DNA of 64,000 nt from Enterobacter kobei (GCF_001729765.1 NZ_CP017181.1:3224001-3288000); one strand, 5' to 3'; positions 19,945 through 30,815 are shown, counted from the first letter of the stretch. The notes: a model not told the origin generated them from the letters alone. A program made the numbers and translations.

Positions 19945-21354
19945 TTATGCAAGCAACAGAAAGCGCATTTTGACACACAGGCCACCCAGGGATTCACTGC
20001 GGTTGAGTTGCAAATGGCTGCGGTGCAGCCGGGCAATGTCACCCGCCAGTGCCAGCCCGATCCCGGAACCGGCAGCGTCCCCAACGTTGTCCAGGCGGTG
20101 GAAAGGGAGCATTGCCTGGTGAATTTGATCCTCTTCAATGCCGGGGCCGCTGTCTTCAACGCGCAGCTCAACGGCACCGGCCTCCGCGCGCAGGAAAACG
20201 GTCACGGTCCCGCCTGCTGGCGTATATTTAATCGCGTTCTCCAGCAGGTTAGCGCACAGTTCGCCCAGTAGGACGTCATCGCCTTCGATCATGACCGGCT
20301 GCTCCACACCGTCGTAACCCAGATCGATCCCTTTGCTCCGCGCCTGCGCCAGTCGGGAGAAGCAGCAGTTCTGCACCACCTGAACCAGATCCACAGGCGA
20401 GAACTGACGATCGCCCTGCTCTCTCCCCTTCACCGCCGAAAGCTGCAACAGCCGCTCGGTGAGTACGATAGTCTCATCCAGCGTGGCGTTCATTGCCCGC
20501 AGACTCTCCTGCCACAAAGCGGGATCCTGGCGAGTAAGCGCGACAGACACCTGTGTTTTAAGTACCGCCAGTGGCGTTTTGAGCTGGTGCGATGCATCCG
20601 CGTTGAAACGTTCCTGACGCGAAAGCACGCCGCGCAGACGGTCGATATAGCGGTTAAAAGCCACAATCAGCAGCCGGGTCTCGGACCAGGGCAGCAGCTC
20701 CGGCAGCGGTGCCAGCAGGCCCGGCTCGCGCCGCACCATCAGCGAGGAGAGCTGGCGCATCGGGCGCAACACGCGGCGCAGCATCCAGGCGGTTAGCACC
20801 AGCGTCAGCAGCACCAGCAGCCCCTGCGAAACCCAGGATGAAAAGAGCAACTGGCTGGCGAGATAGCGGCGTGACTGGAGCGTCTCCGCAACGTAAATTT
20901 CCGCCATGCCAAAAATAGAATCTTGATTCACGGGCTGCAGCAGACGCGCCACCCGAATCGCCTGCCCGCGATATTCGGTATGGTAAAACCACGCCAGCGC
21001 GGGGTAGAGCGTGGTACGCGACGTTGCAGGCGGCATCTTCGGCAGATCGTCATAGCCGGAGATCACCCGCCCGTCGGGGTCGACCACCTTGTAATAGAGC
21101 CGGTCGTTCATGTTGAGCTCAAAGCTATCAAGCACCACCCAGGGCACGTCCACCGCCAGCTTGCCGTCGCGCACCTCCAGTCGTTCCGAGATGGTGCGGG
21201 CAGAGGATAACAGCGTGCGGTCGTAAGCCTGCGTGGCCGCCTGCAACGCGCTGACGTAGCTGTTAAAGGCTGACAATCCCCACAGCAACAGTAGCGGCAG
21301 GCCAAGAAAAAGCAGCAGTTGCAGGTAGAGCGACTGCGGCTTAAACCCTCTCAT
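19945..21354 (-). CDS. tctE: Sensor histidine kinase TctE (tricarboxylate transport control)
   Basis: Membrane sensor kinase of the TctDE two-component system, which induces the adjacent tctCBA tricarboxylate transporter. It has 469 residues. The first membrane segment is near 8-30 (LYLQLLLFLGLPLLLLWGL) and the second near 168-190, bounding a periplasmic sensor domain of the 2CSK-N type. The kinase core has an H-box with phospho-His about 256 (NADASHQLKTPL), N-box LLENAIKYTPAGG, and G-box EDSGPGIEEDQI. The start overlaps the end of tctD by 14 nt, indicating translational coupling. The ligand is presumed to be citrate or a related acid, from its neighbours. Confidence 0.92.
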   Translation of the reverse strand: MRGFKPQSLYLQLLLFLGLPLLLLWGLSAFNSYVSALQAATQAYDRTLLSSARTISERLEVRDGKLAVDVPWVVLDSFELNMNDRLYYKVVDPDGRVISGYDDLPKMPPATSRTTLYPALAWFYHTEYRGQAIRVARLLQPVNQDSIFGMAEIYVAETLQSRRYLASQLLFSSWVSQGLLVLLTLVLTAWMLRRVLRPMRQLSSLMVRREPGLLAPLPELLPWSETRLLIVAFNRYIDRLRGVLSRQERFNADASHQLKTPLAVLKTQVSVALTRQDPALWQESLRAMNATLDETIVLTERLLQLSAVKGREQGDRQFSPVDLVQVVQNCCFSRLAQARSKGIDLGYDGVEQPVMIEGDDVLLGELCANLLENAIKYTPAGGTVTVFLRAEAGAVELRVEDSGPGIEEDQIHQAMLPFHRLDNVGDAAGSGIGLALAGDIARLHRSHLQLNRSESLGGLCVKMRFLLLA

Positions 21355-22015
21355 CGCCGCACTCCAGCACGTATCCCAGCCCCCGCAACGTGGTGATCCG
21401 CACGCCGCTGCCGGTGAGCTTCTTTCGCAGGCGGTGAATATAAAGATCGATACTTTCAGGGCTGACGTCGTCGTTCAGGCTGAACACCTGGTCAAAAAGC
21501 TGCTGCCGCGAAACCGGACGGGTGCGGCGGTGCATCAGCACTTTCAGCAGAGAGAGCTCGCGCGGCGTCAGGGAAAGCGGTTCATCGCGGAGCAGGAAAA
21601 AGCCCTCGTCGTCATACTCCAGCTCCCCAAGACGCTGGCGTTCCTGCGTGCGCCCCTCGCTTCTGCGCAACAGGGCACGCAGCCGGGCGTCAAGCTCCTC
21701 CAGCTCAAACGGTTTTGGCAGATAATCATCCGCCCCGGCGTTCAGGCCCTTTACCCGGTCCGCCACGTTGCTGCGCGCAGTCAGGAACAGGACGGGCAGC
21801 GTCTGCCCCCGTTTTCTGAGGCGATGGACCACTTCCAGGCCGTCAAAACCGGGCATGCCGATGTCCAGAATAGCAACCGCGTAATGTTCTCCCTGCAGCA
21901 GATGGTCGGCGGCACGCCCGTCAGACACGCAATCCACGGCGAAGCCCTCCTGCACCAGCGCTTTCTCCAGCCAGTGAGCCAGCTCACGATTATCTTCTGC
22001 GAGTAAGAGACGCAT
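21341..22015 (-). CDS. tctD: Response regulator TctD
   Basis: OmpR/PhoB-type transcription regulator, partner of TctE. The 224 residues comprise a receiver domain with the acidic pocket (AEDNRE), phospho-acceptor Asp51 (AILDIGMPGFDG) and the conserved Lys of YLPKPFELEEL. A C-terminal winged helix follows (LTPRELSLLKVLMHR; SIDLYIHRLRKKL; TTLRGLGYVL). It is divergent from tctC over a 141-bp gap holding two inverted repeats that are candidate operators. In Salmonella the same gene arrangement controls citrate/tricarballylate uptake. Confidence 0.94.
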   Translation of the reverse strand: MRLLLAEDNRELAHWLEKALVQEGFAVDCVSDGRAADHLLQGEHYAVAILDIGMPGFDGLEVVHRLRKRGQTLPVLFLTARSNVADRVKGLNAGADDYLPKPFELEELDARLRALLRRSEGRTQERQRLGELEYDDEGFFLLRDEPLSLTPRELSLLKVLMHRRTRPVSRQQLFDQVFSLNDDVSPESIDLYIHRLRKKLTGSGVRITTLRGLGYVLECGDERV

Positions 22016-22063
22016 GTCACATCCTGTAAAGTTGGTTCCCCATTGAAAGGGAAATGAAAGGTT

Positions 22064-22105
22064 ATTGTTTTAACAATCACGCAACGGAACCGCTACAAGG
22101 CGGTT
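22064..22105. promoter_or_regulatory. Inverted repeats between tctD and tctC
   Basis: Two short dyads lie in the divergent control region: ATTGTT-TT-AACAAT (22064-22077) and AACCGC-N6-GCGGTT (22088-22105). They are plausible sites for TctD or for another regulator. No promoter could be assigned with confidence. Confidence 0.4.
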
Positions 22106-22156
22106 CACATAATCAGAAAAAAGACCCATACCCGTACCCCGGCGTGAGGATAAACG

Positions 22157-23137
22157 ATGAAAAAACACTTACTTTCTACCCTTGCTGCAAGCGCATTCCT
22201 GTTGAGTACCTCTGTCGTTCAGGCGCAGGACGCCCCGTCCCGTACCGAATGTATCGCCCCGGCCAAACCGGGTGGCGGTTTCGATCTCACCTGCAAATTG
22301 ATTCAGGTCAGCATGCTGGAGACGAAGGCCATCGAGAAACCGATGCGCGTGACCTACATGCCCGGCGGCGTGGGCGCGGTGGCCTATAACGCCATCGTCG
22401 CACAACGACCTGCGGAAGCGGGGACGGTGGTGGCCTTCTCCGGTGGTTCACTGCTGAACCTGTCTCAGGGCAAGTTTGGCCGTTATGGCGTGGATGACGT
22501 GCGCTGGCTGGCGACCGTCGGTACCGACTACGGGATGATTGCCGTGCGTGCCGACTCACCGTGGAAGTCCCTGAAAGACCTGCTCACCGCCATGGAAAAA
22601 GATCCGAACAGCGTGGTGATTGGCGCAGGCGCGTCGATCGGTAGCCAGGACTGGATGAAAGCCGCCCTTCTCGCGCAACAGGCGAAGGTTGACCCACACA
22701 AAATGCGCTACGTGGCCTTTGAAGGCGGCGGCGAGCCGGTTACGGCACTGATGGGCAACCATGTTCAGGCCGTTTCCGGCGATCTCAGCGAGATGGTGCC
22801 CTACCTGAACGGGGACAAAATCCGCGTGCTGGCGGTCTTCTCGGAAAACCGTCTGCCGGGACAGCTGGCTAACGTGCCGACCGCCAAAGAGCAGGGTTAC
22901 AACCTGGTCTGGCCGATCATCCGCGGGTTCTTCGTCGGGCCAAAAGTGACCGATGCCGAGTACCAGTGGTGGGTCGACGCGTTCAACACACTCCAGCAGA
23001 CCGAAGCGTTTAAGAAACAGCGCGATCTGCGCGGGCTGTTTGAATTTAACCTGACCGGTAAGCCACTGGATGAGTACGTCAAAAAACAGGTGAATGACTA
23101 CCGCGAGCAGGCGAAAGCCTTTGGCCTGGCGAAATAA
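22157..23137 (+). CDS. tctC: Tripartite tricarboxylate transporter substrate-binding protein TctC
   Basis: Periplasmic solute-binding protein of the TTT (tripartite tricarboxylate transporter) family, which captures citrate or related acids for the TctAB membrane complex. The 326 residues begin with a signal peptide (MKKHLLSTLAASAFLLSTS, cleavage near VQA-QD). The Bug-like binding region CIAPAKPGGGFDLTCKL follows. It is the first gene of tctCBA, divergent from tctD. Its ATG follows GAGGATAAACG. Absence from E. coli K-12 at this locus and presence in Salmonella and Enterobacter relatives fits lineage-specific gain or loss. Confidence 0.95.
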   Translation: MKKHLLSTLAASAFLLSTSVVQAQDAPSRTECIAPAKPGGGFDLTCKLIQVSMLETKAIEKPMRVTYMPGGVGAVAYNAIVAQRPAEAGTVVAFSGGSLLNLSQGKFGRYGVDDVRWLATVGTDYGMIAVRADSPWKSLKDLLTAMEKDPNSVVIGAGASIGSQDWMKAALLAQQAKVDPHKMRYVAFEGGGEPVTALMGNHVQAVSGDLSEMVPYLNGDKIRVLAVFSENRLPGQLANVPTAKEQGYNLVWPIIRGFFVGPKVTDAEYQWWVDAFNTLQQTEAFKKQRDLRGLFEFNLTGKPLDEYVKKQVNDYREQAKAFGLAK

Positions 23138-23148
23138 CCGGAGGCGCT

Positions 23149-23580
23149 ATGAGCGATCGTATTTTTGCCGGGATATGGCTGCTGCTCTGCGTTGGCGGGA
23201 TGTTTGTCGCCTGGCAGATCCACAGCGAATACAGCTATGAACCCGTAGGGCCACGCCCCTTCCCGATGGGCATTGTCGGCCTGATGCTGCTCTGCTCGGT
23301 GGCGCTGCTGTTGCGCCACCCGGACACCGTCGAGTGGCCACCGCGTCGCATTCTGCAGCGTCTGCTGGTGATGGTCATTGTCCTGCTGATGTACGCCTGG
23401 GGCTTTGAATGGCTCGGCTTCCCGGTGGCGACCGCCATCCTGACGATGGTGATCGGCATGCTGTTTAACGCCACCCTGCCTGCGGCAGGGATCTCAGGCG
23501 TGGTGATGGGGATTTTACTGTGGTACGCCTTTGACCGCCTGCTGGACGTGACGTTACCGCTCGGCGCCTGGCTTAATTAA
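23149..23580 (+). CDS. tctB: Tripartite tricarboxylate transporter small membrane subunit TctB
   Basis: Small integral-membrane subunit of the TTT transporter, with about four predicted helices in 143 residues (IFAGIWLLLCVGGMFVAW at the N-terminus, then VGLMLLCSVALLL and others). This size and topology are typical of TctB. It lies 11 nt after tctC, with the ribosome binding site GGAGGC at the end of that gap, and 11 nt before tctA. It is poorly conserved in sequence as a family, so the call leans on topology and operon position. Confidence 0.92.
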   Translation: MSDRIFAGIWLLLCVGGMFVAWQIHSEYSYEPVGPRPFPMGIVGLMLLCSVALLLRHPDTVEWPPRRILQRLLVMVIVLLMYAWGFEWLGFPVATAILTMVIGMLFNATLPAAGISGVVMGILLWYAFDRLLDVTLPLGAWLN

Positions 23581-23591
23581 CGGAGCACGCT

Positions 23592-25106
23592 ATGGATACC
23601 TGGATTTACCTCTCACAGGGGTTCGCCGTGGCGATGACCCCGGAAAACCTGGTGATCGCCCTGATCGGCTGTTTCGTGGGCACGATTGTCGGCCTGCTGC
23701 CGGGTCTTGGGCCGATCAACGGGGTAGCAATTTTACTTCCGCTGGCCTTTGCCCTGCATCTGCCTGCGGAATCGGCGCTGATCCTGCTGGCAACGGTCTA
23801 TATCGGCTGTGAATATGGCGGGCGCATCTCGTCGATCCTGCTTAACGTGCCGGGAGATGCGGCGGCGATCATGACCGCGCTGGATGGCTATCCGATGGCG
23901 CGACAGGGTCGTGGGGGCGTGGCGCTCTCCATTTCAGCGGTCAGTTCGTTCTTTGGCTCGCTGGTTGCCATTGGCGGCATCATTCTGTTTGCACCTGCGC
24001 TGGCCCAGTGGTCTCTGGCGTTTGGTCCGGCAGAATATTTTGCCCTGATGGTGTTTGCCATTGCCTGTCTCGGCAGCATGATGGCGCAAAATCCGCTCAA
24101 GTCGTTTTTGTCCGCGCTGATTGGCTTAGGGTTAGCCACCGTCGGCGTGGATGCCAACACCGGGGTCTATCGCTTTACCTTCGACAGCGTTCACCTGTCC
24201 GACGGCGTGCAGTTTATCGTGGTCGTGATTGGTCTGTTCTCTGTCTCTGAAATCTTACTGATGCTGGAACATACCAGCAGCGGGCAGACGCTGGTGCGCA
24301 AAACCGGCCGGATGCTCTTTAGCGCTAAAGAGGGCGCGCAGTGCATCGGCACCACGCTGCGCTCATCGGTAATTGGCTTCTTTGTCGGCATCCTGCCGGG
24401 CGCCGGGGCCACCATCGCCAGCGCCATTACCTACATGACCGAGAAAAAGCTCAGCGGCAACAGCGACAGCTTTGGTAAAGGCGATATTCGCGGCGTGGCG
24501 GCGCCTGAGGCGGCCAATAACGCCTCGGCCTGTGGCTCGTTTATCCCGATGCTGACCCTTGGCGTACCGGGCTCCGGCACCACGGCGGTGATGATGGGCG
24601 CCCTGACGCTCTACAACATCACGCCGGGACCGGCAATGTTTACCGAGCAGCCGGATATTGTCTGGGGGCTGATTGCCGCCCTGCTGATCGCTAACGTGAT
24701 GCTGCTGGTGATGAATATCCCGCTGATTGGGCTGTTCACCCGCATGTTGACCATTCCCCTGTGGTTCCTGGTCCCGGCGATTGCCGCCGTCTCTGCTGTA
24801 GGGGTGTACGCGGTGCACAGCACCACGTATGACCTGGTGCTGATGGTGGTCCTGGGCGTGCTGGGATACATACTCCGTAAGATGCACTTCCCGATGTCAC
24901 CGCTGATTCTGGGGTTCGTGCTTGGCGAGATGCTGGAGCAGAACCTGCGCCGCGCGCTGTCCATCAGTAACGGCAATATGTCGATCCTGTGGGACAGCAG
25001 CGTCGCGAAGGTCCTGTTAGCGCTGGCAATCATGGTGATTGTGGTGCCGCCGGTATTACGCCTGCTGCGCCGTCGCCAGCGCAAACCGGAGCCGGATATC
25101 GGATAA
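23592..25106 (+). CDS. tctA: Tripartite tricarboxylate transporter large membrane subunit TctA
   Basis: Large membrane permease of the TTT transporter, 504 residues with about 11-12 predicted helices. Conserved glycine-rich signatures are visible: [22 protein letters not shown] near residue 30 and its second-half counterpart [34 protein letters not shown] is also present. Expression is presumably induced by TctDE. The stop codon (25104-25106) directly abuts the convergent menE stop (25107-25109) with no spacer, so no independent terminator fits between the two genes. Confidence 0.96.
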   Translation: MDTWIYLSQGFAVAMTPENLVIALIGCFVGTIVGLLPGLGPINGVAILLPLAFALHLPAESALILLATVYIGCEYGGRISSILLNVPGDAAAIMTALDGYPMARQGRGGVALSISAVSSFFGSLVAIGGIILFAPALAQWSLAFGPAEYFALMVFAIACLGSMMAQNPLKSFLSALIGLGLATVGVDANTGVYRFTFDSVHLSDGVQFIVVVIGLFSVSEILLMLEHTSSGQTLVRKTGRMLFSAKEGAQCIGTTLRSSVIGFFVGILPGAGATIASAITYMTEKKLSGNSDSFGKGDIRGVAAPEAANNASACGSFIPMLTLGVPGSGTTAVMMGALTLYNITPGPAMFTEQPDIVWGLIAALLIANVMLLVMNIPLIGLFTRMLTIPLWFLVPAIAAVSAVGVYAVHSTTYDLVLMVVLGVLGYILRKMHFPMSPLILGFVLGEMLEQNLRRALSISNGNMSILWDSSVAKVLLALAIMVIVVPPVLRLLRRRQRKPEPDIG

Positions 25107-26468
25107 TTACGCCGACAGCTGGGCATTCACCCACTGTTTTAACGCCTGGCGGGAGATCTTAATCCCGCCATTTTTTAGCTCAGCCGGCAGTACCAGCCAG
25201 TGGACCGGCTGCTCAAAGCGCGCCAGTCTGCCCTGAATCCAGTCAGGAAATTGCGCGATATCCGTTCCCGGCTCGCACTCCACCACCGCCACCGGACGTT
25301 GTCCAAACTCGGCATCGTCCAGCGGGACGATAAACACCTGGTTAATCTGCGGGTGTGCGGCGATAACACGTTCCAGCGATTCCGGCTGGATCCCCTCTCC
25401 TCCGCTGAAAAAGAGATTGTCTATGCGGCCTAAAATCGTCAGTCGCCCGTTATGCCATTCCCCACGGTCGCGGGTGGCGAACCATCCCTGCGCATTGGTC
25501 AACGGCATCAGCGCACCGTCCCGCCAGTAGCCGGAAGCCATACTTTCCGCCCTAATCCAGACTTCACCTTCAACGACCTGCACCTCTCTGCCCGGCAGCG
25601 CATACCCTACGTCCGGCTCGCCGTCTGCCTCTTTCGCACAGACGGTAGAGGCAAACTCGGTGAGGCCGTAACCGCAGAAGGAGTGAATACCCTGTTCGCG
25701 CGCCTGCTGTGTTAAATCAACGGGGATTGCAGCCCCTCCCAACAGCACCGCTTTCAGTGCAACAGGCTTGTGACGATTAAGCAGACGCCAGAGCTGGGTC
25801 GGCACCAGCGAGGCGTGGGTGCAGCCGCGTAACGCCTGTTCCAGAGGTTGTTTCTCGCGCACCGTTAAGCGTGCCCCGGCCACCAGCCAGCGCCATAAAA
25901 TTCCCTGACCGGAAACGTGAAACAGCGGCAGCGAAAGGAGCCAGTCGTCGTTGTCCCCATAGGGCATCAGCGATAACACGCCGCGTGCGCTGGCAAGGTG
26001 GGCGGCACAGGTATGCACCGCCGCCTTCGGTAGCCCGGTCGAGCCGGAGGTGAGCGTCATCGAGGCCAGCCGCGCCGGTTGCCATGCAACGCGGTACGCG
26101 TCGGCTGGCTCACGCATGCTCAGGGCAGGAAGAGCGTCGTAGCTGCCGTCCAGCACCAGCGCAAAGCGCAGGGTCATCTGGGGGAGCAGCACGTCCAGCA
26201 GCGGACGCGGCAGCTGTGGATTCACTGGAAGAATACGCGCGCCGCACTGGAGCAGCGCTAGCCATGCCATCAGCGTTTGCGAGTGGTTATAGGCCAGCAG
26301 CAGAACACAGTCACCCTCCTCCACCCCCTGCTGATGAAAGCCCGCGGCAAGGCGATCGATACGCGTGCACAGCTGTTGCCAGCTCAGCGCGTCGTCGTTC
26401 AGCCTGAGAGCAGGTTTATCGGCAAACTGCGCACACCAGTGCCGCCATGGCCAGTCGGTAAAACTCAT
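25107..26468 (-). CDS. menE: O-succinylbenzoate-CoA ligase MenE
   Basis: Adenylate-forming enzyme that activates o-succinylbenzoate with CoA and ATP, a middle step of menaquinone synthesis. The 453 residues (451 in E. coli) include the AMP-binding P-loop-like motif [14 protein letters not shown], the A5-type motif [11 protein letters not shown], and the C-terminal catalytic Lys region [13 protein letters not shown]. It is the last gene of menFDHBCE and overlaps menC by 4 nt. It faces tctA tail to tail; in E. coli K-12 the neighbour there is pmrD. Confidence 0.96.
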   Translation of the reverse strand: MSFTDWPWRHWCAQFADKPALRLNDDALSWQQLCTRIDRLAAGFHQQGVEEGDCVLLLAYNHSQTLMAWLALLQCGARILPVNPQLPRPLLDVLLPQMTLRFALVLDGSYDALPALSMREPADAYRVAWQPARLASMTLTSGSTGLPKAAVHTCAAHLASARGVLSLMPYGDNDDWLLSLPLFHVSGQGILWRWLVAGARLTVREKQPLEQALRGCTHASLVPTQLWRLLNRHKPVALKAVLLGGAAIPVDLTQQAREQGIHSFCGYGLTEFASTVCAKEADGEPDVGYALPGREVQVVEGEVWIRAESMASGYWRDGALMPLTNAQGWFATRDRGEWHNGRLTILGRIDNLFFSGGEGIQPESLERVIAAHPQINQVFIVPLDDAEFGQRPVAVVECEPGTDIAQFPDWIQGRLARFEQPVHWLVLPAELKNGGIKISRQALKQWVNAQLSA

Positions 26469-27430
26469 AGCAGCGGCTCCAGCGCCTCAACGCTGAGGCA
26501 CGGCAGCGCGCTGTCCGGCCACTGGCGGAGAAGCTGAGCCTGCATCAGGTTCAGCGTATCGAGGCCGGGGACAGCGTCAGGCGTTAACCAGGCGGCAATA
26601 CGTGCCAGCTGGGTCAGCCCAAGGCTGGACTCAATCGACGAACTGATCACCGCCGTCAGACCCAGCGCATGCGCCGCGGCAACCTGCTCGCGGACCTTCG
26701 CCAGGCTGCCGGTTAACGTCGGTTTAATCACCACTGCGCTGACGCCCGGCTCGGCAATAAATTCAAAATCGTCTTCGCGCAGGCTTTCATCCCAGGCGAT
26801 AGCAATCCCCGTTTCACGAGCAAACGCGCGCGAATCGTCGCGGGTTTTGCACGGCTCTTCCAGGAAGGCGATGCGGCTGCGGTACGCCGGGTTGACGTAT
26901 TTCGCAAACTGCTGCGCCTTAAGCGGCGTCCAGGCGCGGTTTGCGTCAAGACGCAGGTGCAAATCGGGAATCGCTTCCAGCAGCAGGTTGGCAACCATTC
27001 CGTCGCGCACCGCTTCGTAGAGACCGACCTTAATTTTCGCCACTTTCTCGCCCGGCATGGTGGAGAGCAACGCAAAGAGCTCGTCCGGGTCGCCCGTGCA
27101 CAGCGGTGCCGCGCGGTAATTGCCCTCTTCCGGCAGGCTGCCCTCCAGTTCTGCCAGCGCACAGCTGATACCAAAGGCCGCAGAAGGCACGTCCGGCAAC
27201 GCCGGGTTCGCGCCCTCGCGCCACGCACCTGCCCACGCCAGCAGCGCAGCCTGTGCATCATCGAGCGATTCCAGGCTAAAGCCCGGCAGCGGCGAAATCT
27301 CGCCCCAGCCTTCTCGCTCACCCTGCTGGAGATGCACAAAGAAGCCATCACGGGTTTTTAACCGCCGTTCACGCAGCACCACGCCCGCGTCCATCGGTAT
27401 CTGCCAGCGGTAAACCTGCGCGCGACGCAT
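26465..27430 (-). CDS. menC: o-Succinylbenzoate synthase MenC
   Basis: Enolase-superfamily dehydratase that converts SHCHC to o-succinylbenzoate in menaquinone synthesis. The 321 residues (320 in E. coli) are consistent with the N-terminal capping domain and C-terminal barrel. Visible active-site elements are the catalytic Lys in KIKVGLYE, metal ligands in LRLDANRAW and FLEEPC, and the second Lys in [10 protein letters not shown]. It overlaps menB by one base and menE by 4 nt, so all three are probably translationally coupled. Confidence 0.96.
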   Translation of the reverse strand: MRRAQVYRWQIPMDAGVVLRERRLKTRDGFFVHLQQGEREGWGEISPLPGFSLESLDDAQAALLAWAGAWREGANPALPDVPSAAFGISCALAELEGSLPEEGNYRAAPLCTGDPDELFALLSTMPGEKVAKIKVGLYEAVRDGMVANLLLEAIPDLHLRLDANRAWTPLKAQQFAKYVNPAYRSRIAFLEEPCKTRDDSRAFARETGIAIAWDESLREDDFEFIAEPGVSAVVIKPTLTGSLAKVREQVAAAHALGLTAVISSSIESSLGLTQLARIAAWLTPDAVPGLDTLNLMQAQLLRQWPDSALPCLSVEALEPLL

Positions 27431-28287
27431 TACGGGTTCCGTTTGTATTTGCTGAAATCAGGCTGGCGTTTTTCGTTAAACGCGTTGCGTCCTTCCTGAC
27501 CCTCTTCGGTCATGTAGAACAGCATGGTGGCGTTGCCCGCCAGCTCCTGCAGGCCCGCCTGACCGTCACAGTCAGCGTTGAGTGCCGCCTTCAGGCAGCG
27601 CAGCGCCATTGGGCTGTTTTGCAGCATTTCACGGCACCAGCGGACGGTCTCTTTTTCGAGATCGGCAATCGGTACCACGGTATTCACCAGGCCCATATCC
27701 AGCGCTTCCTGGGCGTTGTACTGACGGCACAGGAACCAGATTTCACGCGCTTTTTTCTGCCCGACGATGCGCGCCATGTAGGAAGCGCCCCAGCCGCCGT
27801 CGAAAGAGCCCACTTTCGGACCGGTCTGGCCGAAGATGGCGTTCTCGGCGGCAATGGTCAGGTCACACATCATGTGCAGCACATGACCGCCGCCGATGGA
27901 GTAACCCGCCACCATCGCCACAACCGGTTTCGGGCAGGTGCGGATCTGGCGCTGGAAATCGAGCACGTTCAGGTGATGCGTACCCGCATCGTCCTGGTAT
28001 CCGCCGTAGTCACCGCGCACTTTCTGATCGCCACCGGAGCAGAAGGCTTTCTCACCTTCGCCGGTCAGGACAATCACGCCGATGTTATCGTCATAGCGAG
28101 CATCCGCCAGGGCCTGGATCATCTCCTTGACGGTCAGCGGGCGGAAGGCGTTACGCACCTGCGGACGGTTGATGGTGATTTTGGCGATGCCGTCAGCGGA
28201 TTTGTGGTAACGAATGTCGGTGTAGCCTTCGGAGCAGTCTTGCCATTCGACCGGCGCGTAAAGCATGTTTTCATCAGGATAGATCAT
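27430..28287 (-). CDS. menB: 1,4-Dihydroxy-2-naphthoyl-CoA synthase MenB
   Basis: Crotonase-fold enzyme that closes the second ring of naphthoquinone (o-succinylbenzoyl-CoA to DHNA-CoA). The 285 residues equal the E. coli length. The CoA-binding and oxyanion regions are recognisable: [18 protein letters not shown] and [39 protein letters not shown] is also present. The E. coli-type enzyme is known to use bicarbonate in catalysis. It sits between menH (4-nt overlap) and menC (1-nt overlap). Confidence 0.97.
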   Translation of the reverse strand: MIYPDENMLYAPVEWQDCSEGYTDIRYHKSADGIAKITINRPQVRNAFRPLTVKEMIQALADARYDDNIGVIVLTGEGEKAFCSGGDQKVRGDYGGYQDDAGTHHLNVLDFQRQIRTCPKPVVAMVAGYSIGGGHVLHMMCDLTIAAENAIFGQTGPKVGSFDGGWGASYMARIVGQKKAREIWFLCRQYNAQEALDMGLVNTVVPIADLEKETVRWCREMLQNSPMALRCLKAALNADCDGQAGLQELAGNATMLFYMTEEGQEGRNAFNEKRQPDFSKYKRNP

Positions 28288-29060
28288 AGAGTGTCCTTTG
28301 TTCGAAGACGCAGTATCTGAGCCAGACTCGCGGCGACCGCAGCGGGGTTTTCCCGGTGGGTGTTGTGTCCGGCGTTTGGAATTTCATGACGAACGGCGTG
28401 CAGTTCAGCGGCAAGGGCCGCGAACTTTTTATCACGTTCGCCATAGAGGTAATCAAAAGAGAAATGGCGGGTGCTGAGTGCGGGACGTAAATCCGGCTGC
28501 CCGGCGAGCGAGGTCGCTTCAAGCATTTTCGCCAGCGTTATGCCGTTGTTTTGGCTGCGCAGGATAATAAGCGCCTTCCGCTCAGCGTCCGGGAGAGAGG
28601 CAAACACCGGCTGCTGGTACCAGTCAGCAAAGACCTTATCCAGCGGTTCGGTGCGAAAACGTGTCGCCCAGCGGTGGTCGGATACCCGCCGCGCATGGCG
28701 ATCGTCGGCGTTCTGCAGGCCCGGATGTCCGCCCTCAACCATCACGCCCAACAGCCCCTCTGGCTGCTGGCAGGCATGGAACATCGCAATGCGGCCGCCG
28801 AGGGAGTACCCCACCAGCCAGAAATTCAGTATGTTGTAACTAAGCAGAGTCCGGGTCAACAAATCGCTCATCTCCTCGAACCCCGTCACGGTAATATTCC
28901 GGGATTCACCGTGCCCCGGCAGGTCAAGATAGAGCCGGGGATACTCGCTCAGCGTCTCCCCGACAACCTGCCACTCGCGGCAGTCTCCGGAAAAACCGTG
29001 CAAAAAGACCAGCCAGGGATAGCCGGGTTCTCCGGTCTGCTGCACGCCTGCGAGGATCAC
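28284..29060 (-). CDS. menH: SHCHC synthase MenH
   Basis: Alpha/beta-hydrolase-fold lyase that eliminates pyruvate from SEPHCHC to form SHCHC in menaquinone synthesis. The 258 residues (252 in E. coli) carry the oxyanion region [15 protein letters not shown], nucleophile elbow GYSLGGR, and the C-terminal catalytic His in [11 protein letters not shown]. It overlaps menD and menB by 4 nt each, consistent with one coupled operon. Confidence 0.95.
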   Translation of the reverse strand: MILAGVQQTGEPGYPWLVFLHGFSGDCREWQVVGETLSEYPRLYLDLPGHGESRNITVTGFEEMSDLLTRTLLSYNILNFWLVGYSLGGRIAMFHACQQPEGLLGVMVEGGHPGLQNADDRHARRVSDHRWATRFRTEPLDKVFADWYQQPVFASLPDAERKALIILRSQNNGITLAKMLEATSLAGQPDLRPALSTRHFSFDYLYGERDKKFAALAAELHAVRHEIPNAGHNTHRENPAAVAASLAQILRLRTKDTL

Positions 29061-30727
29061 AGCTGGCTCACCTGTGCCAGCAGGCTTTGCAGGCTCTGCG
29101 CACCGTCGGCATCATTCACGACCAGCTCAATCAGCGCCGCGCCCGGTTGCTTCCAGGCGCTGCTTAGCGCTGTTTCCAGCTGTTCCCAGCTCTCCGGGCG
29201 GTGATATTTCAGGCTGAACATTGCCGCAGCATGTTCAAACTGCACGTTCTGCGGCATCAGATAGAAACGCTCACGCTCGCTCTGGGGCGTTGGCAACAGA
29301 GAGAAAATCTGCCCGCCGTTGTTGTTCACGACGATCAGCACAAACGGTGCGGAAGCCTGACGCAGCAGCGCCAGCGCGTTGAGATCGTAAAGCGCGGAGA
29401 GATCACCCACGATCGCCAGCGTCGATTTCGCGCTGGCGCGCTGCACGCCCGCCGCCGTCGAGATCAGCCCGTCGATGCCGCTGGCACCGCGGTTGCTGTA
29501 AACCGGGTAGCCCGCAGGCAGCTTCGAAAAGGCATCAATCAGACGCACCACCAGGCTGTTACCGACAAACAGCTGGCCCTGTTCAGGCAGATACTGACGA
29601 ATACGGTGAGCCAGACCGGCTTCGCTGAATGTCTCACAGTGCGCTTTGGTGATTTCCCACGCCTGACGAGACAATTCGGGGATTGCCACCGCCCAGGGTT
29701 GACGTTTTTCCGCCGGATGCAGTTCCAGCCAGCTCTCAATGTTGCTCACCAGACGGCGGCCGCGATGGTGCGCCGGGTCAAGCCGCCCTTCCAGCGGGTC
29801 GACCAGCCAGTACTCTTCCGGCGTGCAGGTCGCCTGCCACTGCAGCAGGCGTTTCCCGGTCAGGCTGGCGCCGATCTGGACCACAATCTGCGCCTGTGAA
29901 AGCTCAGTGACCGCCTTTGCATTCCCGAGCCAGAGATCGGCGCACGGCAGCGGCTGACCGGTCTGGGAAAGCACATCGCCAATCAGCGGCCAGCCGAGGG
30001 TTTGCGCCCATTCGGCGACCCGCCGGCCTTCGGCGGCGCTCATGCGCCCGGCAATAACCACGCCGCGTTTTTGGCGCCAGAAGAACCAGTCGCGCTGTTT
30101 CGCGCTCTCAAGATGCGTTTGCCCGCGCAGCCACGGTTTTTCACTCTGCCACCAGTTACCGAGGGAGCGCTGCCAGTCAATGCCGGTATCGTCCAGTTCG
30201 CCATACAGCGGCTCGGCAAATGGACAGTTAATGTGCAACGCCCCGCTGCGCAATGTCTCCATGGCGTGATCGACGGTGGAGACCAGCCAGCTTGCCGGAA
30301 TATCCTGGGTAGGACGCGGCAGCGAAACCGTCTGCGAAGGATGCGAAGAAAAGAGTCCCGGCTGACGAATGGCCTGATTCGCTCCGCAGTCGATAAGCTC
30401 AGGAGGACGGTCGGCCGTCAGCAGGATCAGTTTTTCACCGGTTAGCCCGGCTTCAATCAGGGCCGGGTAGAGGTTCGCCACGGCGGTACCGGAGGTGACA
30501 ATCACCGCCACAGGTTCTTTGCTGACCTTTGCCAGCCCAAGCGCCAGATGCCCAAGGCCACGCTCATCAAAATGGGTATGGTGAATCAACGCCCGGTTTT
30601 CGGCGGCCGCCAGCGTCAGCGGCGTTGAGCGAGAACCCGGTGCAATACACACGTGCCTGACGCCATGGCGCGTCAGGGCTTCAAGGATCACCGCCGCCCA
30701 GCGTCGGTTAAAAGAACTTACTGACAT
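29057..30727 (-). CDS. menD: SEPHCHC synthase MenD
   Basis: Thiamine-diphosphate enzyme that joins 2-oxoglutarate and isochorismate to give SEPHCHC, the first committed menaquinone step. The start is the ATG at 30727 ([15 protein letters not shown]), giving 556 residues, exactly the family length. The in-frame open extension up to 31120 runs into menF and is not part of the gene. Typical ThDP-enzyme features are the glutamate region [17 protein letters not shown] and the C-terminal diphosphate/Mg-binding segment [14 protein letters not shown] with [10 protein letters not shown]. It is separated from menF by 88 nt and overlaps menH by 4 nt. Confidence 0.97.
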   Translation of the reverse strand: MSVSSFNRRWAAVILEALTRHGVRHVCIAPGSRSTPLTLAAAENRALIHHTHFDERGLGHLALGLAKVSKEPVAVIVTSGTAVANLYPALIEAGLTGEKLILLTADRPPELIDCGANQAIRQPGLFSSHPSQTVSLPRPTQDIPASWLVSTVDHAMETLRSGALHINCPFAEPLYGELDDTGIDWQRSLGNWWQSEKPWLRGQTHLESAKQRDWFFWRQKRGVVIAGRMSAAEGRRVAEWAQTLGWPLIGDVLSQTGQPLPCADLWLGNAKAVTELSQAQIVVQIGASLTGKRLLQWQATCTPEEYWLVDPLEGRLDPAHHRGRRLVSNIESWLELHPAEKRQPWAVAIPELSRQAWEITKAHCETFSEAGLAHRIRQYLPEQGQLFVGNSLVVRLIDAFSKLPAGYPVYSNRGASGIDGLISTAAGVQRASAKSTLAIVGDLSALYDLNALALLRQASAPFVLIVVNNNGGQIFSLLPTPQSERERFYLMPQNVQFEHAAAMFSLKYHRPESWEQLETALSSAWKQPGAALIELVVNDADGAQSLQSLLAQVSQL

Positions 30728-30815
30728 GAGATTGTCCGGTATCAAGAATGCGACACAGTATAAATAATAGAAAAAATTGGAATTTTGATATGAATCGGGA
30801 TTGCGCGAATCAGTA

